A stretch of 39,113 nucleotides of DNA from Folioceros fuciformis (Eukaryota; Anthocerotophyta; Anthocerotopsida; Anthocerotales): NCBI GenBank assembly GCA_049999805.1, contig JBNGIO010006002.1:106769-145881 (forward strand), read 5' to 3'. This document shows, piece after piece, positions 23,116-32,816 of the stretch. The notes beneath the pieces were generated by a model that had not been told where the DNA came from, ran no database searches, and saw only the letters and a list, made by a program, of their open reading frames with translations. Made by a program: the position numbers and the translations under genes. Within the stretch, counting starts at the first letter, position 1. Every line of letters begins with the position of its first letter.

Positions 23116-24185
23116 GCCAATGGTATACTTTCGTTTCTTCAGTTTTTCGCAATCAAAATTTGCCATTATTGCGCACTCGTTAGGGGCAATCATACACAAC
23201 AAGGGCAGCACGCNNNNNNNNNNNNNNNNNNNNNNNNNNNNNNNNNNNNNNNNNNNNNNNNNNNNNNNNNNNNNNNNNNNNNNNNNNNNNNNNNNNNNNN
23301 NNNNNNNNNNNNNCGTTAGGGGCAATCATACACAACAAGGGCAGCACGCCTTCTTGTACAGGTCCCTTCTTTATCTCTCGTAGAAAATGCTTTGCCCATG
23401 ACTCATCCACTTATCTCAAAATAAAATGTCATTTGTTGAACCAGAAGACTTACTCCGGAAGAAAATGTCATTACTCATTCAAATAAGTTGATGTTGATGG
23501 TGACCATGTCAATATGCGGAATACACCGTTTGCGATGCAATATCTCCTTTACGAGATTGATAGGGTCATTGTGCTGCAAAGCCTTGACCCTATCGTTATC
23601 AGTCAGAATAGCCTTCATAATAACGCTTCCAGTAGGAGCCTCTTTTGCACTGCCTTGTTTCTTCTTCCTACCTGCTCTCATAATCCCTAGCCCTTTCTGA
23701 CGTACTGGCGAATTGGCAACAATGAGTTGAAGATCGTCGTCATATGAGAAAGAGTCTAAATCCTCATGATGACTCAACATTTCTTGCCGGATGGCATGCG
23801 ATGTTTTCCCTAATGCATCCAGGCTTTCCAACAATGTGTCTACACTCGCTTTCTTTGAGATGTTGGACGACTGCTTTAATGCACCTTCCCTTGCAATGTC
23901 TTGGAACATGTTGTCATCGTCGTCATCTTTGGTTGGATGGTGTTTGGGATCTTTGTCTTCTTGTACTTCCTCATCTTCCTACTGACCACTATCGGCATCG
24001 TCGTTTACTTCTTCATCTTCACCTTCCAAATATCTCTTTGTATCCATCTCCATGAATGCTCCAAGGTCGAGATGGACTCCACCTGGTGCAGATGATAGTT
24101 CACGACAACCTGTTGCAAATTGATTTCGGCGAGCGTCAACATCATGGCCAGCATTCTATCTGTCTTCATCCGCCTCGTCCGCCAT
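23116..24185 (-). pseudogene. ParB-like/methyltransferase element gene, copy A (N-terminal part)
   Basis: On the minus strand this is a decayed, truncated copy of the gene found on the plus strand at 24490-26270. It starts near 24185 (MADEADED), with stops near 24156 and 23990. It then stays open from 23909 to 23475 (KKASVDTLLESLDALGK, GRKKKQGSAKEAPTGS, LQHNDPINLVKEILHRKRC). After a break it resumes as LREIKKGPVQEGVLPLLCMI and LGRNHSFYAF, ending in the 40-bp array. The LREIKKGP...GNHS region resembles a ParB/sulfiredoxin-fold domain. The methyltransferase half is absent. A 100-N gap at 23214-23313 interrupts it. No start codon or regulation can be defined. Confidence 0.6.
23214..23313. other. 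Assembly gap (100 N) with identical flanks
   Basis: 100 undetermined bases. The 36 bases before the gap (23178-23213) are repeated exactly just after it (23314-23349). Merging the two flanks restores the reading VLPLLCMIAPNECAI of the element copy, so the gap is probably an unmerged contig overlap rather than missing DNA. Confidence 0.95.
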
Positions 24186-24489
24186 CTTTGTCATAACTAG
24201 GTCCACTACGATCTCTTTCCAAATGAAGTGAAGTGCAGCCTCAAATGTCTGCACGGCAAGATACAAAAAAGTATTAGCAGATTAGAAAGTATTTCCCTTC
24301 ATCGTAAACTTAAGGCCCGAGAGTTCAATATTGCAATGCCACTCCTCTATCATCATTGGTGGTTCCAGCAATGCCCTAGGCCCTATCCAACAGGCTTGGA
24401 GCGCCCAAGGGCGCACCTGCTGGGCAACAGGGCACCCTGCTCAGTTTCTTCGGAAAGAGATAGCCGTCAGCATTGTCATGACAAAGATT
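24186..24489. other. Centre of the inverted element pair
   Basis: About 300 bp between two divergent copies of the element gene. If either copy was ever transcribed its promoter should lie here or nearby. I see no clear TATA box or initiator pair and no gene. Confidence 0.35.
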
Positions 24490-26270
24490 GCTAATGAAGC
24501 TCATTTGGACAGATCCCGGATGGAGGATGTCCCTGATGTCTGTCGGCAGGGCTGTCCGCAGTTCGCTACCACTTCATGGGAGCCCTCATCAGCGGCAGGG
24601 CTGGATGACCGGAATATAGGAGCATCGATGGAAATTGATACATACAGGTATCAAGTAGGAGGAGCTGACAATCTATTTGATGATGCAAACAATGGTGAGC
24701 ATGTAGATAATGATGAAGTGGAAGGCAAATAAGCAACAGATCCGCCCAATGTAAATGACAAGGATGATAACGTATTTCAAGAAGTTGCAAGTGAGGGAGG
24801 ATCAGAACGGTCGTCAAATCTTTCGAAGAGGGCAACGACAGATCTTCTGTTGCACAGTCTCGAAGCCTTGGGAAAGAAAGCTTCATCATCTCGCAGGCCA
24901 ATGTCAGTTCATGACGAAGAGGATGATATTTCTGAAGATGTCGACCACAACCTTCAAATGATAGTAGCAGAGTCCTCAAAGGTGTGAAAAGCTAAGGCAA
25001 AGGCAGAGGTGCCAAGAAAGAAGAAGGCCATGGGTGGTGCGGAAGAAGAAGCGCCAACCAGACGGCTTATTACAAAGGCAGTTCTTACAGGCAGCGATCG
25101 AGTGGGACAAACACTACAGCATAATGATCCCATCAACATTGTGAGAGAATCGGCTCATCGGAAACGTTGTATTCCACACACCAACATGGTTGTATCATCA
25201 ACATGCTACGGTCCGCTAATTATTTGACACAAGATGCTCAGACCCGGTGTGTCGACGAATCCTTAAAGAAACATTTGCTACGTGAGATTAGGAAGGGACC
25301 AGTACAGGAAGGAGTCTTGCCGTTATTGTGTATGATGGACCTGAAGGAGTGTGCGACGGTCGAGGACTTTGACCGTGAGAAGCTAAAGAAGCAGAAGTAC
25401 ATAATGCGAGTACTTGGAGGGAACCATAGCTTCTACACATTCCAAAGATTGAATGCAGAAGATCCGGAGAACTCCCACTATCAATCTATGGAGGCTCATA
25501 TACATGCGGGGCTTACGCAGAAGGAAATGCGCTACCTTGCAACTGACCACAACATGAAGGGTGACTTTCGAAAATAAATGTCCTTCATCGAACAAGTGCT
25601 CTATATACATAACGAGTTGAAGATTGCTACTGAGGAGGGAACTCCGATCATTGTGACATGAAAGTATGATTTGTACAGAATGCTCAGCATCATTGGAGAT
25701 GCCAACAATAGGGGAGAGAAGCATCATCTCGTCGATAAGAAGATGGCAGTTCAGTGCATCGACAGTGTGCCCCCCCCACATCTGGGAAAATGTTGATGAA
25801 GTTTTTAGTGTATGGGAAAGAGGAGAACTACACACATCACCGTCATCAAAAAACTTTTGCACGTGTCAAACGACAAATGCGTTGTCAATCCTTATCAAAA
25901 ACCATTAGGATTGATGGTTCTTCTTTGTGGTCTTTTCACCGATAGGAAGGAATGTGTAATCGATGGATGTGCGGGAAGCGAGAGTGGAGTTCTTGCAGCA
26001 TTGCTTGAGAGCAGGAATTGTATTGCTATTGACCAAGAATAACGGTATACGATCTTCATCGAGCAGCGAATAATTGGTCATATAGTGTTCCCATCCGATG
26101 AAAAGGAGTTGACTGTGAAGCCTCACAGTCGAGGACATTCACTATTTTTTTCTTGAGAGCTTTCAAGTGGAAGGTATGTTAAGCAACGCATGCAACAATT
26201 GCAAATGGTGGAAGGAAGGACTGCTCCAATGGACCTCCTTGATCTCAGTCAAACCTAAGGACATGCAAAG
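24490..26270 (+). pseudogene. ParB-like plus N4/N6 DNA methyltransferase element gene, copy B
   Basis: A decayed gene read in pieces. Frame 1 (about 24490-25200) encodes an acidic then basic region (LLLHSLEALGKKASSS, VPRKKKAMGGAEEE, LQHNDPINIV), with stops at 24730 and 24985. Frame 3 from about 25230 gives LREIRKGPVQEGVLPLL, LGGNHSFYTFQRL and AGLTQKEMRYLATDHN, a pattern like ParB/sulfiredoxin-fold proteins. Stops follow at 25575 and 25659. After a frameshift near an eight-C run (25769-25776), 25880-26042 encodes NPYQKPLGLMVLL then VIDGCAGSESGVLAALL and RNCIAIDQE. This is the QKP (motif X) to DxxxGSGT (motif I) to acidic motif II order of permuted N4/N6 DNA methyltransferases (PF01555 type). 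A stop at 26040 precedes FIEQRI. The catalytic (D/S)PP(Y/W) motif is not clear. ParB-methyltransferase pairings are known from bacteria and phages. Confidence 0.6.
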
Positions 26271-26923
26271 AAGAAGACGACGACAAAAGGGAAAGAAACC
26301 GAGAAGCAACTAAGCAGCGGTTTGGCTCAAGTTCCCGACAACGCGTGAATGACAAAACCTGGGACGTCAAGCAACTTGAAACGTTTTCAAGCGCAGCGTC
26401 TCCGAGCCAAGAGGTGGCAGCACGCGAGGGCAGAAATATTGCACTGGGCCAAGTGGAGAGCAGAGACGAGATGATTGTCCCCATGACCGAGAGGCAAGAG
26501 TTCCAGCAATATGAAGGGTAGGAAGGGTCAATAGATAGGCGTGACATTAGAATAAAGGAATGGTGCGCACTTGTGCATGCCATTCCGAGCAATTTACAAA
26601 TCACACATCCATCTTTTCGAAGAAGTAGTTCACGATCGCCTTGTTCCTGAGCACTAGGTCATTCAAACGTTGGGTTTTAAAAAATGAGTTAACTCACCAG
26701 TTCACATTAAAAACATTGAGTTATGTAGATTACGTAGGATTTGGAGGGTGGGTCGTAGGGTTTTGTGCGAAAGAAAAAACAAAAGAAGGGTTTGAGGAGA
26801 GACCCGAATTATTGCATATGTTGTTTAATGTTCAAAGGGGGCTAGTATCCCTTTTGGTCTTTAGCCTTGCTCAAGTTGTTCCTCCAATCTTTGGAGTCGA
26901 TGGGATTTTCCATCTCTTTTTTA

Positions 26924-27215
26924 ATAATAGAAAATACTCCCTCACGATGAGGACATTGGAAGGAGAGGTAGCATTAGGCTAATAGAAAATACTCCCTCAC
27001 GATGAGGACATTGGAAGGAGAGGTNNNNNNNNNNGCTAATAGAAAATACTCCCTCACGATGAGGACATTGGAAGGAGAGGTCGCATTAGGCTATAAGTAA
27101 TAGTCCTATTCCTATTGCGCTTTATATAATACTAGAACATTGAAAGGAGAGGTGGTGTCAAGCTATTCCTATCGCGTGTTATGCAAGACAAAGGACATTG
27201 GCAAGAGAGGCGGCA
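26924..27215 (+). repeat. About 54-bp tandem repeat (GAGGACATTGGAAGGAGAGGT)
   Basis: Three near-perfect copies at 26924-26977, 26978-27024 (cut by the gap) and 27035-27090 share ATAGAAAATACTCCCTCACG and GAGGACATTGGAAGGAGAGG. Two diverged copies of the second half follow near 27133 and 27192. Confidence 0.85.
27025..27034. other. Assembly gap (10 N) inside tandem repeat
   Basis: Ten undetermined bases with the same 47-bp sequence on each side (26978-27024 and 27035-27081). The gap most likely reflects an unresolved copy number. Confidence 0.95.
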
Positions 27216-27786
27216 TCAGGCATTAGGAACTCTAGTAGTAAGCATACCCTTTCTATTCCTAAACCATGATATTTTAGGTGCTATTGGTAGTTATTAGGTT
27301 TTAGGGTTAGCCTTAGTATCCCAATCATGATTTATCTCTTCCTAAGCATACATGGGTTTTCATCTTATTTTTCTAAAATAAATAAAAACTACTTCATAAC
27401 TATACAAAGTCCTTCCACGCACACAACTTTGGAACAACCCGTTGGATTCAATCCTTCTGACATATTACGTCAAATGTCTACTTGAAGAGCAACATGGACC
27501 ACAGGAATACTTCTGTACTAAGCAACCACATTCCCTCCAAGGAGCAAGTCAGGCTAGACTGAGTCAACGGCAAAAATCCATGCTTGGTCGACTTAAATAA
27601 TGTTCTTCTTCAACCTGACAGGACAGGGAATGCGCGTGAGCAATGACCAGCGTGTGAAGCGACTGGCGTCGACAAGAAGTGTCTGGTTGCGAGGGATAGA
27701 ATGAAGGGAGGCGGCGCTCCTGTTTTGTCTGGCTTTACAGTCCTACACGATCTCTGTGCTTTTGCTGCACGCTGGCTCTCAGTTGA

Positions 27787-30700
27787 ATGAAGCAGGATCC
27801 GCAGTCTTTTCCGGATATGGAATCACCTGCTTCTTTCGGGCCCGGGGAAGCTGGATCAGCGGACGCAACGGCAGGGACATCCGAAAGCGATGTTCCATTA
27901 TCCGTGGTGGTGTCTTTTCGCACAGAGGACTACCACGCAGCTTCGAATCTTTGGAGTTTCTCGAATGATCGGGTCGGGCCTTCTCCCGGGCCGAAGGAGG
28001 TGTCACCCGACGCGTTTTGGCAGTTTGGCGATGACTGGTGGATAGAGAGGCCACCGGCAGGGCACCTCAAGCTTGTGTTGGAAGCATTGTCACCAGGGCT
28101 TGGTGGGTCGACGATGCAGCGCCTCGATGTGCTGGCTGACGAGCTCGTTGCATGTGAAGACGAGGAGGAGCCAATGGTGGATGTCTGCCAGGAGATGAGT
28201 CACCTGCTGCAGCAAGTGATGCGGGCGCTGATGCCCGTCGCTGATTCTGCAAGTCCGGAGTGGGCAGAGGCGCTGACCTTGTCTTGCACTTGGTTGAAAA
28301 TTGGGTGGGCATTCACTTGGGTTGAAACGCTGCTGCTAGAGGATGCCATGCTTCAAGACTGGAATTCAGAGGGGATGCAGAGCGTCAGGGATAGGTGGGA
28401 AAGGGTGCACTTGAGCTGGCCAGAAAGCTTGAAACGGACCAAAAGGACACTAGACTTCAACCATCGATTGGCTTTGCTCTATTGCGGCCAAGAAGCGGAG
28501 GCTGTTGAAAATTTCAAAGCCACGGATTACTGGGAAGGCTTTGAACTGTGCTTTCTGCGGTATGTTTCCTCCGCTAGGTGTAACCCTAGCCTTAGGAAGC
28601 CAGGAAGGATTCCCTACGTGTGTGATGAGTGGAACCAGATTGGAAGCAGGTGTCTGCACTGGATTCGACGCGCTGGGAATGCTGGTCCTCAGCACCATGA
28701 GCACTGGTCTCTTGTCAGACTGAGGACCCTCATGGTGCACTGTCAGAGCTTACGATTGTTCGGTCGGCATGACCTGCATGCTCAGGTTTTGAGCACCGCG
28801 TTGGAAGAGGTTCAACAGATTGATCTTCAGCTTCGGTTCGATTTCCCTGTGCCGCACCCCCAGATACAATTTTTGAAGTGGGAACTGCTGAGATTCTGGA
28901 AGCGACATCGCAGTGCCGGTTGGCAGCCGAATGAACTAGTTCCTCGGATTGGGCCAGAGGTGCTGGAAAGGTCAGACGTGGTGCACAGTTTTCGTCAAGC
29001 TCGGTATGCGTGTTGTTGTCTTATTCTACGAGGAGAGCAATTAATAGAGCAGGGGCTGGTGGATGAGGGGCTGGAGGTCTTGAGAACATGTATTGCCAAG
29101 TTGAGGTCGAACTTTAACATGCCGTGGTTGGAGATCGACATGTTGAGCGACTGTGAGGCCATGGTTCTGCGGGATTGGAATGAAATGGGTGATCTGGACA
29201 GGGTGGATAAGCTTCAAGCATTTCTCGTTGCGCACGGGAAGCAATTACAGGCCACATTTCTTGCCAATTCGTTTGCTCGGAGAGGGCTTTCCGTGTGCGG
29301 GTTCTCGGGGCCTGCAACGTTTTTACCATCTGTTGTGCCTGCTCTGAAGCCCAGCAACGCTGCACTGGAGGCATTCTGGGAATCCTACAAAGACTGTTGT
29401 GCTGCTTTGTCACTGGAAAGTGCTACCCGGCGCCGTTGTGTTGTGAAGCACCATAGTAGTGGCGTCAGGAAGTACATCTTTCAAGATTCGTGGGTTCCAT
29501 ACACCTTTCTATTTCTCGTGCATGCCATGGCGGCCACCATCTCCAATGTTATAGAAGGTGCAAATATTGAGATTGCCCGCCAAGCGTTGCTGGCTCTCGA
29601 GAGTGCCAGGAACTACAAGTGGAAGGACTTCGGACACCACATGAACTGGGATTGGATCGAGAGAGCCCACCGGGCCTGCGGACCTGGTGCAGTGTTCGTG
29701 CAGTTCGTCCATACGACGACGATAGCATACGGAGGCCCGTGGACAGTATGCATCGTCGTGCAGGACGAAGGTGTGGCCTCGTTCCACAATTTGTGTGGGA
29801 TCGACCCGGACAACATACAAGAGAATGTCCGGGAAATTGCTGATGCTTGTATTGAGAGGACGCTTGAGAGGGACTCCTGCAGGAATGCTCTGGAGACACT
29901 GTACGACTTGCTCATGAGGCCTCTCTTCTGCAACTTCATCCGGGACAAGGATTGGACGTCGACCTCGCATCGCAAGCTGGTTGTCTCTGCGGTGGGTTGC
30001 TTCCAGGACGTGCCTTTCAACATCCTGAGGAACAGGGAATCCGGCTGCTACCTTCTCCAAGAGGTGAAACTGGCCTTCACCCCTTCTTTCCTGATGCTCG
30101 CCCTTTGTCAGTCCTGGTACGAGTCGTATCAGGAGAGCACCCTCGTAGCCGGTGCTGGGGCTGCAGTGGCCTTGGGGGATCCCAAATACTTGCCTTACGA
30201 AGATCCATTGCCCGGAAGTCGAAGGGAAGTGGACGCCATATGTGAGCTATTCGAGTTCTGTCGCCCTGCCCACGAGATTGTGAAGCTGTTGGATAAGGAT
30301 GCAACGGTAGAAAGGCTGTTAGAGTGGGTGAAGAAGCCGTGGGCAGCAGGAAGTGACAGCGACTGCAGCCAAGCCTTCATCCACATCGCAGCACACGGCT
30401 CGGGCGGCGAGGTAACCGACCACGGCACTCTCCGCTTGGCCCCTCCCGCTACCCGGACCAGAAGAAGGCTCCGAGCAGCACAGGGCAGGGCAACACTGAG
30501 GGACGGACAAGGATTCGAACCCGCGACGTCCTCAGACGAACTTGAAGACCTAGGGATGGAGCAAGACGCATTCGATTGGGCCAGTGCAGCGGAACCGGAA
30601 GGCCTGGACTTCCTTCCTCGACTCCTTCGCTCCGGCAAGGCGGATGACGCGGCTTCCTTGCTCTGCGATAACCTTCTGCTATCACAAGACAGGTGGCGGG

Positions 30701-31071
30701 CCTTCCTGGTTGTCCTCAGCGGCTGCCACACGGGTGCAGGAGTAGCCCTCCACCTCAACAGCTTCGATGTTCTGAGCTTCAGTCGGGCATTGATGAGCGT
30801 CTGGGTTCCCTGCTGTGTTCTGGCTCAATGGAAAGTAGACGACAGCTCCACAGCTCACCTCATGCCCCTCTTCTACGAGGCGCTGTGCCAAGGTGAGGAC
30901 GCGTGCTCGGCCCTACAGTCCGCGATGATCAAAATGCACCAGGCTGGGAAGTACACTATACATCAATTAGCTCCGTTTGTGGTAGCTGGCCTGCCCACGG
31001 TCTGCTTACCAGCACAGATGCGGAGACGCCCTGCGCAGGAGCTTGCGTCGATCCCAAACCCCCAAGCGTGA
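27787..31071 (+). CDS. TPR-like/CHAT-domain protease, intronless, 1094 aa
   Basis: A single uninterrupted frame. The C-terminal third is a CHAT domain (caspase-HetF-associated-with-TPR, the clan CD cysteine-peptidase fold shared with separase). Family-typical phrases run in order: VQFVHTTTIAYGG, RKLVVSAVGCFQDVPFNIL, LGDPKYLPYEDPLPGSRREV, then the catalytic histidine HIAAHG (His870) and the catalytic cysteine VVLSGCHTG (Cys980). The domain closes LAQWKVDDSSTAHLMPLFYE. Between His and Cys lies a low-complexity, charged insert (about residues 888-930). Residues 60-600 are helical, with Leu/Ala/Trp patterns consistent with degenerate TPR-like repeats, though no clean 34-residue consensus is visible. 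Both catalytic residues are kept, so a cytosolic protease is likely; its substrate is unknown. The ATG at 27787 is the first in frame, and 27820 is an alternative start. No signal peptide is seen. Confidence 0.85.
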   Translation: MKQDPQSFPDMESPASFGPGEAGSADATAGTSESDVPLSVVVSFRTEDYHAASNLWSFSNDRVGPSPGPKEVSPDAFWQFGDDWWIERPPAGHLKLVLEALSPGLGGSTMQRLDVLADELVACEDEEEPMVDVCQEMSHLLQQVMRALMPVADSASPEWAEALTLSCTWLKIGWAFTWVETLLLEDAMLQDWNSEGMQSVRDRWERVHLSWPESLKRTKRTLDFNHRLALLYCGQEAEAVENFKATDYWEGFELCFLRYVSSARCNPSLRKPGRIPYVCDEWNQIGSRCLHWIRRAGNAGPQHHEHWSLVRLRTLMVHCQSLRLFGRHDLHAQVLSTALEEVQQIDLQLRFDFPVPHPQIQFLKWELLRFWKRHRSAGWQPNELVPRIGPEVLERSDVVHSFRQARYACCCLILRGEQLIEQGLVDEGLEVLRTCIAKLRSNFNMPWLEIDMLSDCEAMVLRDWNEMGDLDRVDKLQAFLVAHGKQLQATFLANSFARRGLSVCGFSGPATFLPSVVPALKPSNAALEAFWESYKDCCAALSLESATRRRCVVKHHSSGVRKYIFQDSWVPYTFLFLVHAMAATISNVIEGANIEIARQALLALESARNYKWKDFGHHMNWDWIERAHRACGPGAVFVQFVHTTTIAYGGPWTVCIVVQDEGVASFHNLCGIDPDNIQENVREIADACIERTLERDSCRNALETLYDLLMRPLFCNFIRDKDWTSTSHRKLVVSAVGCFQDVPFNILRNRESGCYLLQEVKLAFTPSFLMLALCQSWYESYQESTLVAGAGAAVALGDPKYLPYEDPLPGSRREVDAICELFEFCRPAHEIVKLLDKDATVERLLEWVKKPWAAGSDSDCSQAFIHIAAHGSGGEVTDHGTLRLAPPATRTRRRLRAAQGRATLRDGQGFEPATSSDELEDLGMEQDAFDWASAAEPEGLDFLPRLLRSGKADDAASLLCDNLLLSQDRWRAFLVVLSGCHTGAGVALHLNSFDVLSFSRALMSVWVPCCVLAQWKVDDSSTAHLMPLFYEALCQGEDACSALQSAMIKMHQAGKYTIHQLAPFVVAGLPTVCLPAQMRRRPAQELASIPNPQA

Positions 31072-31084
31072 GACAATTCCTGGT

Positions 31085-31250
31085 ACGCTTCCCACGATGG
31101 GGTCGGGCATCATCAGAATCAAGGCCGGTTTCTTGCTCCTCGACTCCTAAACCCTAAATCCACCGGCCACACACGAATCAGCAGCACCAACACGCCTCCC
31201 TCGTCCGTCCCCAACGCCTTGTGCGCCAGGCGTCCACTCAGGCCACTCAT
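31085..31250 (+). pseudogene. Fragment of BRP1-like exon 1 (plus strand = antisense)
   Basis: This non-coding stretch just downstream of the CHAT gene matches 19022-19215, the antisense of exon 1 of the BRP1-like gene. Shared runs include GCATCATCA-AATCA, TTCTTGCT-CTCGACTCC, CGAATCAGCAGCACCAA and GCC--GTGCGCCA. A short insert containing TAAACCCTAAA (about 31148-31158) interrupts the match. The fragment does not keep a usable reading frame. Confidence 0.75.
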
Positions 31251-32816
31251 CGTCCCTATTAAACAGCACCTGCACAGCCGCAAGCAATCATCTGTTCATA
31301 TCTGGTACCATAGTTATATATATAGTATGAGGGTATATCAGTATTCAAAGCTTGATATCAGTTACATTAATTATGTTTGCATATGCCAATCACACCTGTC
31401 TTAAGTATCTAACGAACTTGAACTGCATGTTAAGCGGCTTCTTGGGAATCCATGGTTGATAGGCTTATCTTTTGTTAGATATACTCAAAGGAATAGTATT
31501 CTTAACTAGAATTGCATATACCCCATATCGTTTCCCGTTGCGAAGATTGAAAACGAGACATAATTTAGGTGCTATGTTGGCATTCCTTGCATCAATCAAG
31601 TCTTGGCCATTGACTACATTGAATGCAATAGCAAGGCTTTGGACTCCGTCTGGCCAACGCGTTTGTGTCTGTGTGTGGAAATGCCACCCTCATGCAACTT
31701 CTTTTTCTTTTGGACTTTAGCCCAACCCTAGTCCTTTTGGATGATGACCTATACGCCACCCCTAGTCCTTTTGGGTGAAAGCTTGGCCTATGTGCCAACC
31801 CCCTAGTCCTTTTGGATGAAAGCTTGGCCTATGCGCCAACCCTAGTCCTTTTGGGTGAAAGCTTGGCCTATCTATGTGCCAACCCCCTAGTCCTTTTGGG
31901 TGAAAGCTTGGCCTATGCGCCAACCCAAGTCCTTTTGGGTCAAAGCTTGGCCTATGTGCCAACCCTTGTTCTTTTGGGGTGATGGTCTACACCTCCCAAT
32001 TCCTTAACCTTTCGGACATTGGGCCAACCCCAATCCTTTTGCGCTAATGGCAAGCCTTAGCCTTTTGGACTTTTAGCCAACCGTAGTCCTTTTGGGATGA
32101 GGGTCTAGCCTATGCACCATCCCTAGTCCTTTTGGGCTAATGGCCTAGCCTATGTGTGGAAATGCCACCACGTTCCTTTTGCAATCATATACATTCTTAA
32201 AACTATTACAACTTTTAACCCTATACACTAAACGATCTCACTCATTGGTTGGTTTTGTGTGTTGATTCTAGCATAGCATAGCAAAGCAAATTCTACTCCA
32301 GCAAATGAAACCTTGAGTTGTAAACAAAAGGAGGAAGAAAGGAATTGCATATATCCCACATTGCCCAGCTTTGGAGATTGGAAATTAGACATAACACATG
32401 AGGTTTGTATAAGTATTGGCATTCCTTGCATCAATCTCGCCTTGGCTGGTGAGGGAAGATTGAACTTGATGCATAATTTGGGCCAGTGCCGCTGGAAGGA
32501 TGGCCTGATGGCCCGGCTTGGTCTGCATGTGGAAATGCCACCCCATTCTTTCTTTTGGGCTGCCATTCTATTTCTCCCGGGACCAGGAAATGGCTGTTGT
32601 TTAACACTAATAATTTTATGTATTAGTCAAAACTATTGATTAAATAACTATTAGTTACATACATAGTTAAATCTAAAACACATAATCTTGATTGAGACGT
32701 CTCATCACCTATGCTGCTCTTCCCTATCGACGTACGAGGCCCTTGGAGTGACGACTGCTCTGAAGTTCCATGTACCTGCAGACGGCCAAGCTGTTGGCTG
32801 CATCTGAGAGTGGTAG
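31251..32816. other. Repeat block and 5' flank of the intact PPR gene
   Basis: No gene is seen. It contains two related flanking segments (31505-31700 and 32335-32550), a tandem array between them, and about 250 bp of AT-rich then GC-richer sequence upstream of the PPR start. A frame at 32711-33028 overlaps the PPR start in another phase and is not called. Confidence 0.45.
31505..32550 (+). repeat. Long direct repeats flanking a 39-44 bp tandem array
   Basis: 31505-31700 and 32335-32550 share AATTGCATAT, ACATAA, GGCATTCCTTGCATCAATC and TGGAAATGCCACC in the same order. Between them, 31716-31970 holds about six copies of a unit such as CTAGTCCTTTTGGGTGAAAG followed by CTTGGCCTATG-GCCAAC. Five more diverged copies run to about 32150. 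The whole block could be one dispersed element carrying an internal minisatellite. Confidence 0.75.

Larger units (their letters stand above)
26271..27786. other. Repeat-bearing intergenic DNA before the CHAT gene
   Basis: The first 350 bp are Lys/Arg/Gln-rich if translated in the element direction and may be the eroded tail of copy B. A 113-codon frame at 26641-26982 has no family motif and runs into a tandem repeat, so it is not called. 26924-27210 holds the tandem repeat with a 10-N gap. 27240-27600 is unassigned. The CHAT gene promoter should lie in the last few hundred bases. Confidence 0.4.

Noticed and set aside
22572-23410. Open frames running across the N gaps
   Set aside because: They exist only because undetermined bases contain no stop codons.
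26641-26982. 113-codon frame before the CHAT gene
   Set aside because: Composition like the flanking non-coding DNA, no motif, and the 3' part lies in a tandem repeat.
30505-30530. tRNA T-arm-like word GGATTCGAACCCGCGAC inside the CHAT gene
   Set aside because: The stem does not pair well and no other tRNA arm is near; the reading frame runs through it without a break. Taken as coincidence, or at most an old insertion in the variable insert.
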